A DNA stretch of 19,587 bases, taken from positions 48,953-68,539 of the forward strand of contig PACG01000127.1 in assembly GCA_002699335.1 (NCBI GenBank), in the 5' to 3' direction. A program made the position numbers and the translations under genes. Under the pieces are notes generated by a model. That model was given only the letters and a program-made list of their open reading frames with translations, was not told where the DNA came from and made no database searches. The DNA comes from Candidatus Poribacteria bacterium (GTDB lineage: Bacteria; Poribacteria; WGA-4E; UBA9662). This document shows positions 1 through 9,800 of this stretch, piece after piece (the stretch's first letter is position 1; each line of letters opens with the position of its first letter).

Positions 1-99
1 GATTAGAGCTCCGTTAGTATCGACAAAGCGGATTGACTTCAACTGCCCCCGACCTGATAGTGGCAGAATCAGACAGATGCAACAAAAGACGAATCTCAA
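1..99 (-). CDS. Possible N-terminus of an exported protein, cut by the window edge
   Basis: Downstream of the L25 gene, a minus-strand frame runs open to the window edge. From a TTG at 97-99 it starts with Met/Arg-Phe-Val-Phe, followed by a short Cys/Ile/Leu-rich stretch ending near Leu-Pro-Leu-Ser-Gly. That is the shape of a Sec signal peptide of about 16-18 residues, and polar sequence follows. The frame is also open upstream of this TTG, but without an ATG. No clear ribosome binding site precedes it, and only 33 codons are visible, so it may be chance. The product cannot be named. Confidence 0.25.
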   Translation of the reverse strand, partial: MRFVFCCICLILPLSGRGQLKSIRFVDTNGALI

Positions 100-148
100 T
101 CTACCAAGCCAAATAGATCGATAATAGCTCCGGGATGTGTGGGAAGCG

Positions 149-826
149 TTATTCTTCGGTTGGTTTCTCAGCGACCTCAGCGTCAGTTTCAGTAGTTTCT
201 TCACCTTCGACACCTTCTTCGCCTTCAATATCCTCTTCGTCCTCTTCTGTTGTAACCGTCTCCAGAACCACTTTAGGTTCGATAACAGAAACTATTTGTA
301 GGATGGAATCATCTAAAATCTCGATGTTGTCATCATCAATTTCCAAATCTGATACTTGGACACTTTGACCAATGTTTAGATCGTCCACGTTGACCGTAAT
401 CGATTCCGGTATATCGAGCGGTAAACAACTAATATTCAACTGACGACGTACCAGAGTCAGAATACCACCATCTCGAACACCTATCGCTGAGCCAACAATC
501 TCTATATCCACCAGAGTAGTAATTTCTTCATCTAATGATACCCGCTGAAAATCGGCGTGCAGTATATTTCTTTTGACCGGATGGTGTTGCAGGTCTTTAA
601 TGATGACCGTTTCTTCTCCGTTCCCGGTTACATCGAGATTAATTAGAGCATTTGCCCCATGGGATCTCAGAAGTGACTGAAAGGCATAGTCATCAATTTG
701 TAGGGATAAGACCTCTTGGTTTCGTCCATACAGTACAGCCGGCACTTTACCGGTTCGACGCAACGAACGTGCTGCACCTTTCCCCGATGTATCACGGACT
801 TGAGCATCCAATCTGGTTTGCTGCAT
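149..826 (-). CDS. rplY: Large ribosomal subunit protein bL25 (Ctc/TL5 type)
   Basis: 225 residues. This protein binds 5S rRNA in the large ribosomal subunit. The N-terminal L25 domain (about residues 5-95) shows the family pattern: Arg-rich start, RRTGKVPAVLYGR near 23-35, and the HHPVKRNILHADFQRV block near 81-96. A second beta-rich domain of the TL5/Ctc type follows (about 100-190), with SITVNVDDLNIGQSV. The last 35 or so residues are a low-complexity Glu/Thr tail, usual in long Ctc-type L25. The ATG at 826 is preceded by AGAGGA about 8 nt upstream. The gene lies past the terminator of the ispE-tRNA unit, so it probably has its own promoter. The acidic tail is antisense to a spurious serine-rich plus-strand frame. 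Identification is firm; the symbol could equally be ctc. Confidence 0.95.
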   Translation of the reverse strand: MQQTRLDAQVRDTSGKGAARSLRRTGKVPAVLYGRNQEVLSLQIDDYAFQSLLRSHGANALINLDVTGNGEETVIIKDLQHHPVKRNILHADFQRVSLDEEITTLVDIEIVGSAIGVRDGGILTLVRRQLNISCLPLDIPESITVNVDDLNIGQSVQVSDLEIDDDNIEILDDSILQIVSVIEPKVVLETVTTEEDEEDIEGEEGVEGEETTETDAEVAEKPTEE

Positions 827-859
827 AGGTCAATTCCTCTAGTTCTTACCAAAACTGGT

Positions 860-887
860 ATTTTAAAAATATAGGTGAAATAAACAA
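860..887 (-). promoter_or_regulatory. Candidate promoter of the L25 gene
   Basis: On the minus strand, TTGTTT (882-887) and TAAAAT (860-865) are separated by 16 bp. The -10 matches the consensus at 5 of 6 positions; the -35 is weak. The -35 overlaps the base of the terminator stem and its T-rich tail, so termination of the upstream unit and initiation at rplY would share DNA. Inferred from sequence only. Confidence 0.35.
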
Positions 888-911
888 GCCGTAGCTTCTG
901 CTACGGCTTGT
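884..911 (-). terminator. Rho-independent terminator after tRNA-Gln
   Basis: A perfect 12-bp inverted repeat (ACAAGCCGTAGC / GCTACGGCTTGT) has a 4-nt loop. On the minus strand it is followed by TTTATTTC, a short T-rich tail. It lies 20 nt past the 3' end of tRNA-Gln and before the L25 gene, so it would end the rpoB-rpoC-ispE-tRNA transcript. Confidence 0.8.
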
Positions 912-931
912 CGGTATGCTGCTAGATTACG

Positions 932-1004
932 CTGGGCGGGTAGGATTCGAACCTACGTATGCCGGACCCAAAACCCGGTGCCTTAACCACTTGGCGACCG
1001 CCCA
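932..1004 (-). tRNA. tRNA-Gln (anticodon TTG)
   Basis: A full cloverleaf folds on the minus strand: 7-bp acceptor TGGGCGG/CCGCCCA with discriminator G, a D arm, anticodon stem CCGGG/TCCGG with loop TTTTGGG (anticodon TTG, reading CAA), and T arm GTAGG-TTCGAAT-CCTAC. It is 73 nt long and CCA is not encoded. Its first base directly follows the stop codon of ispE, so the tRNA must be cut from an ispE-tRNA transcript by RNase P. ispE beside tRNA-Gln is also seen in Pseudomonas-type genomes. Confidence 0.96.
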
Positions 1005-1880
1005 TCAAGCGACTTCAAGACCTGCTGAGGTAGTTCGGGTGCAAAGCACCAAGTCGCACTGCAAGCTGCCGGCAAGCTGCCGGGCTTGTGATTTATCTGC
1101 TGCCAGTGCAAATAGGGTTGCACCACTTCCCGACATCAACGCACCATAAGCGCATTCCCGAACTAACACCTGTTTGAGGCGCTCCAATTCCGGATAATTC
1201 GCAAAAACAGGGGTTTCCAGCCGGTTGAACATGTTGGCTCCGAGATTCTGGAGATCACCATGTTCAATGAATTGGCGCACGATTCTAACATCCCTGTTCT
1301 CAACTGTCAATGGTAATTTCAACTGTTGGTAGACCCAAGGCGTCGAGATACGAACCCCGGAATTAGCCAGTACAACCTCTACTTCCGGTAATGGATTTAA
1401 AGGGGTCAACTGGTTGCCGATGCCTTCACCGAGTGCTGTTCCACCCATAAAAAAGAACGGTACATCTGCTCCCAGTTGGCAGCCAAATCGACGCAAGTCA
1501 TCATCTGAAAGTCTTAGATCGTAAAGATGATTCAGGCCGAACAGAACGGCAGCTGCATTTGCACTACCACCTCCCAAACCTGCGGCAACCGGAATCCGTT
1601 TCTGAATCCCAATCTCGATTCCATTGATCTGTGGATAATGAGTTTGCAACAGTGTTATCGCCTTCCAAACTAAGTTGTTAGCATCAGTCGGAACGGCAGG
1701 GTGGTCACACTGGATATAGTTCTGCTCCGGCCGTCGATGTGTAGGGCGAATGACAAGCAGATCGTGCAAATCCACCGATTGGAAAACTGTCTCTAGGTTG
1801 TGATACCCGTCCCGACGCTTACCAATGATCTCCAAAAAAAGGTTAACTTTTGCATAGGCACGAAGACGGATATCATCCAT
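1005..1880 (-). CDS. ispE: 4-diphosphocytidyl-2-C-methyl-D-erythritol kinase
   Basis: 291 residues, normal length. The enzyme phosphorylates CDP-ME at the 2-hydroxyl in the MEP route to isopentenyl diphosphate. It belongs to the cytosolic GHMP kinase superfamily. Three signatures are visible: AKVNLFLEI near residues 10-18 with Lys11; the glycine-rich phosphate loop PVAAGLGGGSANAA at 97-110; and the C-terminal SGSGATLFAL. Asp139 in GADVPFF is the expected catalytic aspartate. The ATG lies 23 nt after the rpoC stop, with AAAAGG upstream, so it is probably cotranscribed with rpoBC, an unusual partner for ispE. The TGA stop abuts the tRNA-Gln 5' end with no spacer. Confidence 0.96.
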   Translation of the reverse strand: MDDIRLRAYAKVNLFLEIIGKRRDGYHNLETVFQSVDLHDLLVIRPTHRRPEQNYIQCDHPAVPTDANNLVWKAITLLQTHYPQINGIEIGIQKRIPVAAGLGGGSANAAAVLFGLNHLYDLRLSDDDLRRFGCQLGADVPFFFMGGTALGEGIGNQLTPLNPLPEVEVVLANSGVRISTPWVYQQLKLPLTVENRDVRIVRQFIEHGDLQNLGANMFNRLETPVFANYPELERLKQVLVRECAYGALMSGSGATLFALAADKSQARQLAGSLQCDLVLCTRTTSAGLEVA

Positions 1881-1903
1881 ACATACAGCCTTTTAGGAAA
1901 AAT

Positions 1904-4900
1904 TTAAAGACCTTCCTCACCACCCCCCATTTTCGCGGGGACTTCGTCAGTTTTGATGCTTTCAACTGATCTGATGATAGTCGAAAGGTCATCTACCAAT
2001 TCAACCGATTCTGCCTCTTCATCTTCAACATAGGCTTCAACCATTCGGTGGTTAGTAATTCCTGTCCCAGCTGGAATCAAATGCCCCATGATCACATTTT
2101 CTTTCAAGCCTTTCAGATAATCACTTTTGCCGACAATAGCGGCTTTGGTCAATACACTGGTGGTCTGCTGAAAAGAGGCCGCAGAAATAAAACTGTCGGT
2201 ACTTAACGACGCCTTGGTAATCCCCTGCAATAAGGGCTTAGCCTGAGCCAAGGCAGGACGCACGGCTATCCTGGTATATCCCATCTGCTCAATCTGCATA
2301 GCCATCTCTCGCTCGATTAGTTCCCCTTGGCTCAGTAGAACGTCACCATCTGGACTCTCTAGTTGCCAAACGAGCTCTTGTTCACCATCTTGATTAGCAA
2401 CACCAACAAAGGTTCGGCCATCAATTTGAGTTGCAATTGTGCCTTTATCTTCTAGTGCTACTATCTGATCAATATGTTCTTGAGTAATTGTGTCGCCGGC
2501 CTGAGCAACAACCTCACCTTCACTATTTCGGAGATCTTCCGTTGGTTGGTCCCCAACTTCAACACCAGACGATTTGACAATATAACCCGATCTTGCCCGC
2601 TCGTTAATTGCTTCGAAGCGAGCCCGAGTGATCTCTTCCTCTTCCAGTAATTCTGTTTCGCCGGTATCGGTAATCGTCACTTTATCCAGCATCTGACGAA
2701 TAATAACCTCAACGTGTTTGTCGTTAATCCGTTCACCTTGGGATCGGTAGACGGTTTGAACTTCGTCGATCAGATAAGCCTGAACATCTTCTAAACCTTT
2801 GGACTCCAAAATGTCGTGTGGGTTAATTGATCCATCTGTCAAGGCGTCGCCTGTTTTGACCTCGTCACCTTCATCAACCAGAAGGTATTTACCCACCGGA
2901 ATACGCGCAGGTTTACTCTCTGCCCCCGTCTCCGGGTTGACGATCTTCAGAATGTGCATGCCGCGACTGATGCCCTGTAACTGAACCAGACCGTCAATCT
3001 CAGCAATAAAGGCGGCATCTTTCGGTTTACGAGCTTCAAATAGTTCTGTGATTCGAGGCAACCCGCTCACAATATCGCTGCTCTTAGCAGTTTCTTTCGG
3101 TAACCGGGCTAGGGTAAAGCCCTCCCTTACTTTTTCGCCATCGGCGACAGAGAGGTGAGCGCCAACCGGCATCAGGTAATTTCCGGCAATTTCGCCGTCA
3201 TCAGCCTGAATGTCAATCCGGGGTGGAGCATCCCCTTTATACTCAATGATCACCCGCTCGGCCAAGCCACTGGTCTTGTCTTCACGAACAGTTCGACCTT
3301 CGACAATATTTTGGAAGACTACGATTCCTGGCTGCTTAGTCAAAATTGGGATTCGGTAAGGATCAAATTCCGATAGACTTTGCCCGGCTGCAACGATTTC
3401 CTCTTCTTCCACGAACAGTCTGGTTCCAACCGGCAAATCGTGTCTTTCCAAAATGACCGTTGTCTCAGGATTGATAATCTGCAACTCAGCGTTCTGCTTG
3501 GAGAGTACTACCCGTTCCTGATGATCCTCGAAAATTTCCTGAGTAATCGTATCGCCTATGTGAGCAATAACCCCACCTTCACTATTTAGGAGATCTTCTG
3601 TTAGCAGCTCTCCAACTTGACCGATAATAGAGCGATCGACGAATTCTACCCGGGAGTAACGAACTTTACCTGCATTGCTGGCAGTCACTTGCGATTCAAT
3701 AACATCCCCGCTGGCAGTTCCGCCTGTATGAAAAGTTCTCATTGTCAATTGGGTTCCGGGCTCACCGATAGATTGGGCCGCAATGATCCCGACGGCCTCT
3801 CCCAGATCCACGGGTTGACCTGTTGATAGGTCTGTACCGTAACACTTAGCACAAACCCCCTGAGGGGACTCACAACTCAGGGGGGAGCGGACGGCAATTC
3901 TAGTGTAGCCATGTTGCTCAATCTGCTCGGCCAAGCTTCGGTTAATCAGTTGGTCTTGAGTTACCAAAATTTCACCATTCTCATTGTGAATAACAGTTGA
4001 GATCACCCGGTCTGTTTCTTGATCAATAACACCTGCAAAGGTTCGACCGACAATCTGGGCTGAAATTTTAACCTCTGCCTCCTCACCGGCCGACTTGGCA
4101 ATATACCCGCTAGTGTAGCAATCATTCCTGGTAATCATGACATCTTGTGCCACATCGACCAATTTTCGTGTTAGATAGCCACTACTAGCAGTTTTGATAG
4201 CCGTATCGGCTAATCCTTTTCGAGCCCCGTGTGTGGAGGTGAAATACTCTAGCACCGACAGCCCCTCACGGAAACAGGATTCGATCGGGTGCTCGATAAT
4301 CTCACCCGACGGTTTTGCCATCAGGCCTCTTAATCCACTAATCTGGCGGAGTGAGGATTTTTTACTTCTGGCGCCAGAATCGGCCATAATGTGAATTGGG
4401 CTGAAGCCTGCAATCTCATGTTCACGACCTTTTTCAAGTCCGCTAAAAAGTGCATCTTCGATTTGATCAATTCGATCTAGCCAGACATTAATAATCTTGT
4501 TATATCGTTCGCCCGGACTAATCTCCCCTCGACTGAAATCGTTTTCAATTTCTGCTACTTCTTCCCAGGCCTCCTGGATCAACCGCTCCTTTTCTGCCGG
4601 TATAATCATATCATCAATGCCAATTGAAATGCCTGATAGGGTCGCATAATGAAACCCGAGTTGCTTCAGCTCGTGTAGGAACTCAACGGTCCGCCGGTTA
4701 CCCAATTCCTCAAAACAACGCGAAACCAATTGCGATAGATCCGGGGCATGCATCTCTTGATTGATAAACGGAAAACTGATGTTGGTCGCGTGATCAACAA
4801 ACTTGAGTTCGTCAGGAACAATTTGATTAAAGATCACTCGACCGACTGTTGTGCGAACTGGTATCCCATTCGGTTCCTTAAAATGCAGGTCAACCGCATC

Positions 4901-6640
4901 ATGAAGGTGCAGTAGGTTGCTGCCGTGAGCTAACAACACTTCATCGTGGTTGTCAAAATACTTCGGTCCCTTATTCGTCGGGGTCCAATTAGCTTCCGGC
5001 ACACTTTTAGTCAAGAAACTGCAACCGAGAACGATGTCCAATTCGGGCACCGCAATTGGTCCACCATGAGCAGGTTTGAGGATGTTGCTCGTCGCCATCA
5101 TTAGCAGTTTGGCTTCGACCTGAGCTTCTGGCCCAAGTGGGACATGAACAGCCATTTGATCTCCATCAAAATCCGCGTTAAATGCGCCACAGACTAGCGG
5201 ATGAATTCGGATTGCTCTACCCTCCACCAACTGGGGTTCAAAGGCTTGAATACCCAATCGGTGAAGTGTTGGTGCTCGATTCAGCAACACCGGGTGATCC
5301 TGAATTACTTCCTCCAGCACGTCCCAAACTTCAGGCTCAACCTTTTCAGTCATGCTTTTGGCTTTTTTGATCGTTGGTGCATACCCTTGATCTTGCAACT
5401 TATGAATAATAAACGGTTTGAACAATTCAATGGCCATCTCTTTAGGCAGGCCACACTGATGGAGCTCTAATTCCGGGCCGACAACGACTACGCTACGGCC
5501 CGAATAATCGACCCGCTTACCTAATAAGTTCTGGCGGAAACGCCCGCCCTTCCCTTTCAGCATATCCGACAGAGATTTGAGCGGACGAGTGCCAGGACCG
5601 CGAACAGTTCGTCCGTGCTTACCGTTATCGAGCAGCGCATCAACTGCTTCTTGTAACATCCGCTTTTCGTTGCGAATGATAATTTCCGGTGCACGTAAAG
5701 ACATCAACCGCTTTAGCCGGTTGTTGCGGTTAATTACTCGTCGATAGAGGTCGTTTAGATCGCTTGTCGCGAAACGGCCACCATCTAGTGCGACTAGAGG
5801 ACGTAAATCCGGCGGGACCACAGGGATAACGGTCAGAATCAGCCATTCCGGTCTATTGCCCGAATTTTGGAATCCATTGACTAACTGCAGCCGCTTAGTT
5901 AGCTTCTTCGCTTTCTGCTTACTACCCGTTTGGGCCAGTTCGACTCGTAATTTCTCAGCCTCCCGATCCAAGTCTATCTGTGCTAACAGTTCCCGAATTG
6001 CGTCTGCTCCCATATCGGCACGCCAGCCGGTTGGATAACATTCCTTATATTTTTGGTATTCATCTTCCGATAAAACTTGCCTGACGGTTGGTGGTTCAAT
6101 TCGTTGATCTGTCTCCTCGTTCAAGATTGGGGGTAAGCCCTCATCAACTTCCAGTACAATATAAGATTCGAAGTAGAGGATGCGCTCAACCTCACGAAGC
6201 ATCAGATCCAAGAAAAGGCCAATGCGGGAAGGCAGTCCCTTAAAAAACCAAATATGTGAAACCGGTGCTGCCAGTTCTATGTAACCCATACGTTCCCGTC
6301 GTACTTTCTGTTGCGTTACCTCAACACCACATCGGTCACAGATGGTTCCCCGGTGTTTAATCCGCTTATATTTGCCGCATTGACACTCCCAATCTTTGGT
6401 TGGACCGAAGATGATTTCACAAAATAGCCCATCTTTTTCCGGACGAAAGGTACGATAGTTGATCGTTTCCGGTTTCTTGACCTCACTACATGAGCAATCG
6501 GGCAGAGTGCCTGGAATAATTCCATCTGTCATATGCCGACATGAGGACTGCTTTGCCCATGTCTTGATCAGCTCTGGTGAAGCGATGCTGATAGAAATTG
6601 TATCGAAGTCATTTAGATTAGAAGATCTAACTGTATTCAA
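1904..6640 (-). CDS. rpoC: DNA-directed RNA polymerase subunit beta'
   Basis: 1578 residues, longer than typical beta' (E. coli 1407). It forms the clamp and active centre of RNA polymerase. Visible landmarks: N-terminal zinc ribbon Cys86, Cys88, Cys101, Cys104; the catalytic NADFDGD at 488-494, whose three Asp bind the catalytic magnesium; the second zinc site Cys841, Cys923, Cys930, Cys933; the bridge helix/trigger loop stretch with [24 protein letters not shown] at 951-974; and the C-terminal [18 protein letters not shown] with GLKENVIMG. The start is TTG at 6638-6640, chosen because a perfect GGAGG sits 8 nt upstream. Between about residues 1345 and 1466 there is an extra segment resembling 844-921 and 1012-1045 of the same protein (see findings). 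The rpoB-rpoC spacer is 224 nt. No frameshift is seen. Confidence 0.98.
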   Translation of the reverse strand: MNTVRSSNLNDFDTISISIASPELIKTWAKQSSCRHMTDGIIPGTLPDCSCSEVKKPETINYRTFRPEKDGLFCEIIFGPTKDWECQCGKYKRIKHRGTICDRCGVEVTQQKVRRERMGYIELAAPVSHIWFFKGLPSRIGLFLDLMLREVERILYFESYIVLEVDEGLPPILNEETDQRIEPPTVRQVLSEDEYQKYKECYPTGWRADMGADAIRELLAQIDLDREAEKLRVELAQTGSKQKAKKLTKRLQLVNGFQNSGNRPEWLILTVIPVVPPDLRPLVALDGGRFATSDLNDLYRRVINRNNRLKRLMSLRAPEIIIRNEKRMLQEAVDALLDNGKHGRTVRGPGTRPLKSLSDMLKGKGGRFRQNLLGKRVDYSGRSVVVVGPELELHQCGLPKEMAIELFKPFIIHKLQDQGYAPTIKKAKSMTEKVEPEVWDVLEEVIQDHPVLLNRAPTLHRLGIQAFEPQLVEGRAIRIHPLVCGAFNADFDGDQMAVHVPLGPEAQVEAKLLMMATSNILKPAHGGPIAVPELDIVLGCSFLTKSVPEANWTPTNKGPKYFDNHDEVLLAHGSNLLHLHDAVDLHFKEPNGIPVRTTVGRVIFNQIVPDELKFVDHATNISFPFINQEMHAPDLSQLVSRCFEELGNRRTVEFLHELKQLGFHYATLSGISIGIDDMIIPAEKERLIQEAWEEVAEIENDFSRGEISPGERYNKIINVWLDRIDQIEDALFSGLEKGREHEIAGFSPIHIMADSGARSKKSSLRQISGLRGLMAKPSGEIIEHPIESCFREGLSVLEYFTSTHGARKGLADTAIKTASSGYLTRKLVDVAQDVMITRNDCYTSGYIAKSAGEEAEVKISAQIVGRTFAGVIDQETDRVISTVIHNENGEILVTQDQLINRSLAEQIEQHGYTRIAVRSPLSCESPQGVCAKCYGTDLSTGQPVDLGEAVGIIAAQSIGEPGTQLTMRTFHTGGTASGDVIESQVTASNAGKVRYSRVEFVDRSIIGQVGELLTEDLLNSEGGVIAHIGDTITQEIFEDHQERVVLSKQNAELQIINPETTVILERHDLPVGTRLFVEEEEIVAAGQSLSEFDPYRIPILTKQPGIVVFQNIVEGRTVREDKTSGLAERVIIEYKGDAPPRIDIQADDGEIAGNYLMPVGAHLSVADGEKVREGFTLARLPKETAKSSDIVSGLPRITELFEARKPKDAAFIAEIDGLVQLQGISRGMHILKIVNPETGAESKPARIPVGKYLLVDEGDEVKTGDALTDGSINPHDILESKGLEDVQAYLIDEVQTVYRSQGERINDKHVEVIIRQMLDKVTITDTGETELLEEEEITRARFEAINERARSGYIVKSSGVEVGDQPTEDLRNSEGEVVAQAGDTITQEHIDQIVALEDKGTIATQIDGRTFVGVANQDGEQELVWQLESPDGDVLLSQGELIEREMAMQIEQMGYTRIAVRPALAQAKPLLQGITKASLSTDSFISAASFQQTTSVLTKAAIVGKSDYLKGLKENVIMGHLIPAGTGITNHRMVEAYVEDEEAESVELVDDLSTIIRSVESIKTDEVPAKMGGGEEGL
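2243..2608 (-). repeat. Internal mosaic duplication inside rpoC (copy near the C-terminus)
   Basis: Codes for RpoC residues about 1345-1466, between the conserved [12 protein letters not shown] and [12 protein letters not shown] blocks. E. coli beta' has roughly 50 residues between these blocks; here there are about 150. Parts match 844-921 (SGYI.KS.G, then [34 protein letters not shown]) and 1012-1045 ([17 protein letters not shown]). At DNA level 2481-2543 and 3540-3602 agree at 53 of 63 positions, counted by hand. Confidence 0.85.
3506..3607 (-). repeat. Source-like copy B of the rpoC internal duplication
   Basis: Encodes RpoC residues 1012-1045, containing [19 protein letters not shown]. 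It corresponds to residues 1365-1398 in the C-terminal segment and keeps strong nucleotide similarity to 2447-2548. Confidence 0.8.
3878..4111 (-). repeat. Source-like copy A of the rpoC internal duplication
   Basis: Encodes RpoC residues 844-921, from SGYIAKSAG to [14 protein letters not shown], just before the second zinc site. It corresponds to residues 1351-1362 plus 1405-1464 in the C-terminal segment. In the later copy the Cys-containing zinc motif that follows here is absent. Confidence 0.75.
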
Positions 6641-6864
6641 AGTGCAAGCCTCCGACTCTGATGGTTATAGCCCCCAATAGAGTTGGGGACATAATTTTTG
6701 TGCTTACTAAAGAAAATTGAGAGTTGAGAATACTACTCACTATTTAATGGTCTGAAATAGTGAAGGCCAGGCAGGCTAAAGGCCGTTAACAACAGCCGCT
6801 GCAGCTAACAAGTCGTCCTAAACCCGCGACGTGTGAAAGGGTTATTTCTGGCCTCTAACCGGAA
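6641..6864 (-). promoter_or_regulatory. rpoB-rpoC spacer with two stem-loops
   Basis: This 224-nt untranslated spacer is longer than the usual rpoB-rpoC gap. On the minus strand it holds CACTATTT/AAATAGTG (6738-6745 with 6755-6762, 8 bp, 9-nt loop) and CCCCAA/TTGGGG (6672-6677 with 6683-6688, 5-nt loop). Neither is followed by a T-run, so they do not look like terminators. The rpoC ribosome binding site GGAGG is at 6649-6653. A processing site or a partial attenuator is possible. I see no ORF here. Confidence 0.4.
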
Positions 6865-9800
6865 TCATTGGCCACCACTTTGTGATTGTCTTTGCTCCAG
6901 GGAAACATTCAACCCCAGACTTTGTAGCTCTTTGACCAGAACGTTGAATGATTCCGGCGTGCCGGGGGGTGGAGAGTTCTGCCCTTTAACCAAGGTTTCG
7001 TAAATCTTACTTCGGCCATTGACATCATCCGACTTAATCGTCAGCAACTCTTGCAAGGTGTAGGCTGCACCATAGGCTTCTAGAGCCCAGACCTCCATTT
7101 CACCCAGTCGTTGTCCACCCTGTTGGGCTTTACCACCCAGAGGTTGTTGTGTTACCAGCGAGTAGGGACCGGTGCTTCGGGCGTGGAGTTTGTCATCCAC
7201 CATGTGATTCAGCTTCAACATGTAAGCGTAACCTACGGTGGCTTCTTGATAGAACCGTTCACCCGTGCGACCATCATATAAAGTCGTTTTTCCGGTTCTC
7301 GGCAACCCCGCCTCTTCAAGCAGATCTCCTATCTCATCTTCTGTAGCTCCATCGAAAACCGGTGTCGCTATGTGCAACCCCAGCTCCTTTACCGCCCAGC
7401 CTAGGTGGGTTTCTAAAATCTGACCTACATTCATCCGGGAAGGGACGCCCAGTGGATTAAGCGCGATGTCAATCGGCGTGCCATCTTCCAAGTACGGCAT
7501 ATCTTCAACCGGCAAAATCTTGGAAACCACCCCCTTGTTGCCGTGTCGCCCCGCCATCTTGTCACCCACGGAGATCTTACGCCGCGTAGCGATATAAACC
7601 TTGACTAGCTTTAGAACCCCGGGTTTCAGTTCGTCGCCTTTTTGCACCTTATCGATTCGATCGTTCCGTTCCATAATATGGGTGTTGACCCGGACCTGTG
7701 CCAATTGACGAATTTTCTGAACCTGTCCCATGGCTTGCGGATCATCGACAATAATCCGATCTAACAACCCAGCCTGTTCCAATATCTCCCCCGTCAGTAA
7801 TTCCCCAGCCCTTGCTAACACTTGTGTCTCATCGTGAAGATTACTGGCTAAAGTCTGGCCCCGTAGAATTCCACGAATTTCTTCGTTTTTTCGCTGGTTA
7901 ATCAGCTCACACTTGCGAGCACACTCTTTCTCCGCCTCTTTAATTTTGGCGTCCTCGCGGAGTTGAGTCTGTCGATCTTTATCTGTCTCTTTTCGGGAAA
8001 AGACTTTAACATCAATCACCTTTCCCTCTACACCCGGTTTGACATAGGTGGAGGCATCCTTGAACTCACCCACCTTCTCCCCAAAAATAGCACGCAACAG
8101 CTTTTCTTCCGGTCCTAAATCACTTTCTCCTTTGGGGGTAACTTTGCCCACTAGAATAGTACCGGGCTCAACAGTCGAACCGACCCGAATAATCCCCTCG
8201 TCGTCCAGCTGACTGAGAGCTTCTTCTGCTAAGTTGGGAATATCTCGTGTGATCTCCTCTTTTCCCATCTTGGTCTCGCGAGCTTCCACCTCGAATTCAT
8301 TGATATGAATGGAGGTATAAACATCCTCTCGAACCAGTCGCTCACTAACTAAGATAGCATCTTCAAAGTTATATCCTTCCCAGGGGAGAAAAGCAACCAA
8401 CGCGTTACTACCGAGGGCCAGTTCGCCACGGTCAGTAGAAGTTCCATCAGCTATCACTTGGCTAGATTCAATTCGCTGACCAGGCGTAACGAGTGGTTTC
8501 TGATGAATACAGGTGTCGTTATTAGAGCGCTTAAAGTTCTGCAATTGGTAGATATCGTATCCCATTTCGGAGGAAGACAGTTCTCCACCTTCAACATGGA
8601 AGGTGTCATCTGTTCGGACAATAATCTCAGCCGCCGAGACTTTTTCAACGACGCCATCATTTTTAGCTAGCACCACGGCGCCAGAATCGCAAGCCGCTTT
8701 GGCCTCCATACCGGTGCCGACAAGGGGAGCTTGAGGCCTAATCAATGGTACAGATTGACGCTGCATATTACTTCCCATCAAGGCCCGGTTGGCGTCATCA
8801 TGCTCCAAAAACGGAATCAGCGCCGCCGAAACCCCGACGATCTGTTTAGGAGAAACGTCGATATAATCAACATCTCCTGGAGTAGTTCGCAAAAAGTCAC
8901 CACTCTTCCGGGTCATTAATGTCTCGCCTTTGCTGTCCGGCAGAAGTCGATCAGCTTCATCAACCTGGCTATTAGCCTGGGCAATAGTATACCGATCTTC
9001 TTCATCGGCAGTTAAGTATTCGATCTCGTCAGTCAGTTTACCATCCATCACTTTCCGATATGGAGTCTCCAGAAAACCGTAGTCATTAATGCGGGCAAAT
9101 GTCCCCAGCGAAACAATCAATCCTACCGATGGACCTTCAGGGGTTTCGATCGGACAAACCCGACCGTAGTGAGTTCGATGAACATCCCGTACTTCATAAG
9201 TGGCACGCTCTCGATGTAACCCACCTGGCCCTAAAGCACTTAAACGACGTTTGTGAGTTAACTCATCCAGTGGGTTGATCTGTTGCATAAATTGCGACAG
9301 TTGACTAGAGCCAAAAAAGTCTTTCAAAGAAGCTGACAACGGCTTTGAGTTGACCAAATCCAGTGGGGTCTTGGTTTCCCCGTCTTTGTTCCTGATCGTC
9401 ATCTTCTCACGACTAGCGCGAGTGACGCGGAGTAATCCAACCCGGACCTGATTCATCAGCAATTCACCGACGGCCCGAACTCGACGATTCCCTAAATGGT
9501 CGATATCGTCCAAAGTGGCCACGTTATTTTGCACATCCAACATTTGCTTTAGAGTGGCACAAATATCCTCTTTTCTCAGCGACTGAACTGCTGGCAATTC
9601 GCCGGCCTGATTGCGCCAATCATCCAGGATCTTAGTTGTTAAGATTTCACCTTTAGTGGCCAAGATGGCACCGTCATTGCTGAGTAGGTCTTCTTTCAGT
9701 CGCTGACCAATTTCACCAACTCGGTCTTCTTGAGGGTAATAAATGTCCAAATGCTTGAACTTTTGGTTCAGCTTGTAGCGTCCAACATCGGCTAAATCGT

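Noticed and set aside
135..368. Serine-rich plus-strand frame
   Set aside because: It is the antisense shadow of the Glu/Thr-rich tail of L25; low complexity arises from GAA/GAG codons read in reverse.
9590..9730. RpoB stretch with EDLL and G-E-I-L-T-T-K resembling the RpoC duplicated module
   Set aside because: Similar beta-rich stretches occur at this place in RpoB of other phyla, so it need not be a copy of the RpoC module; similarity is weak at DNA level.
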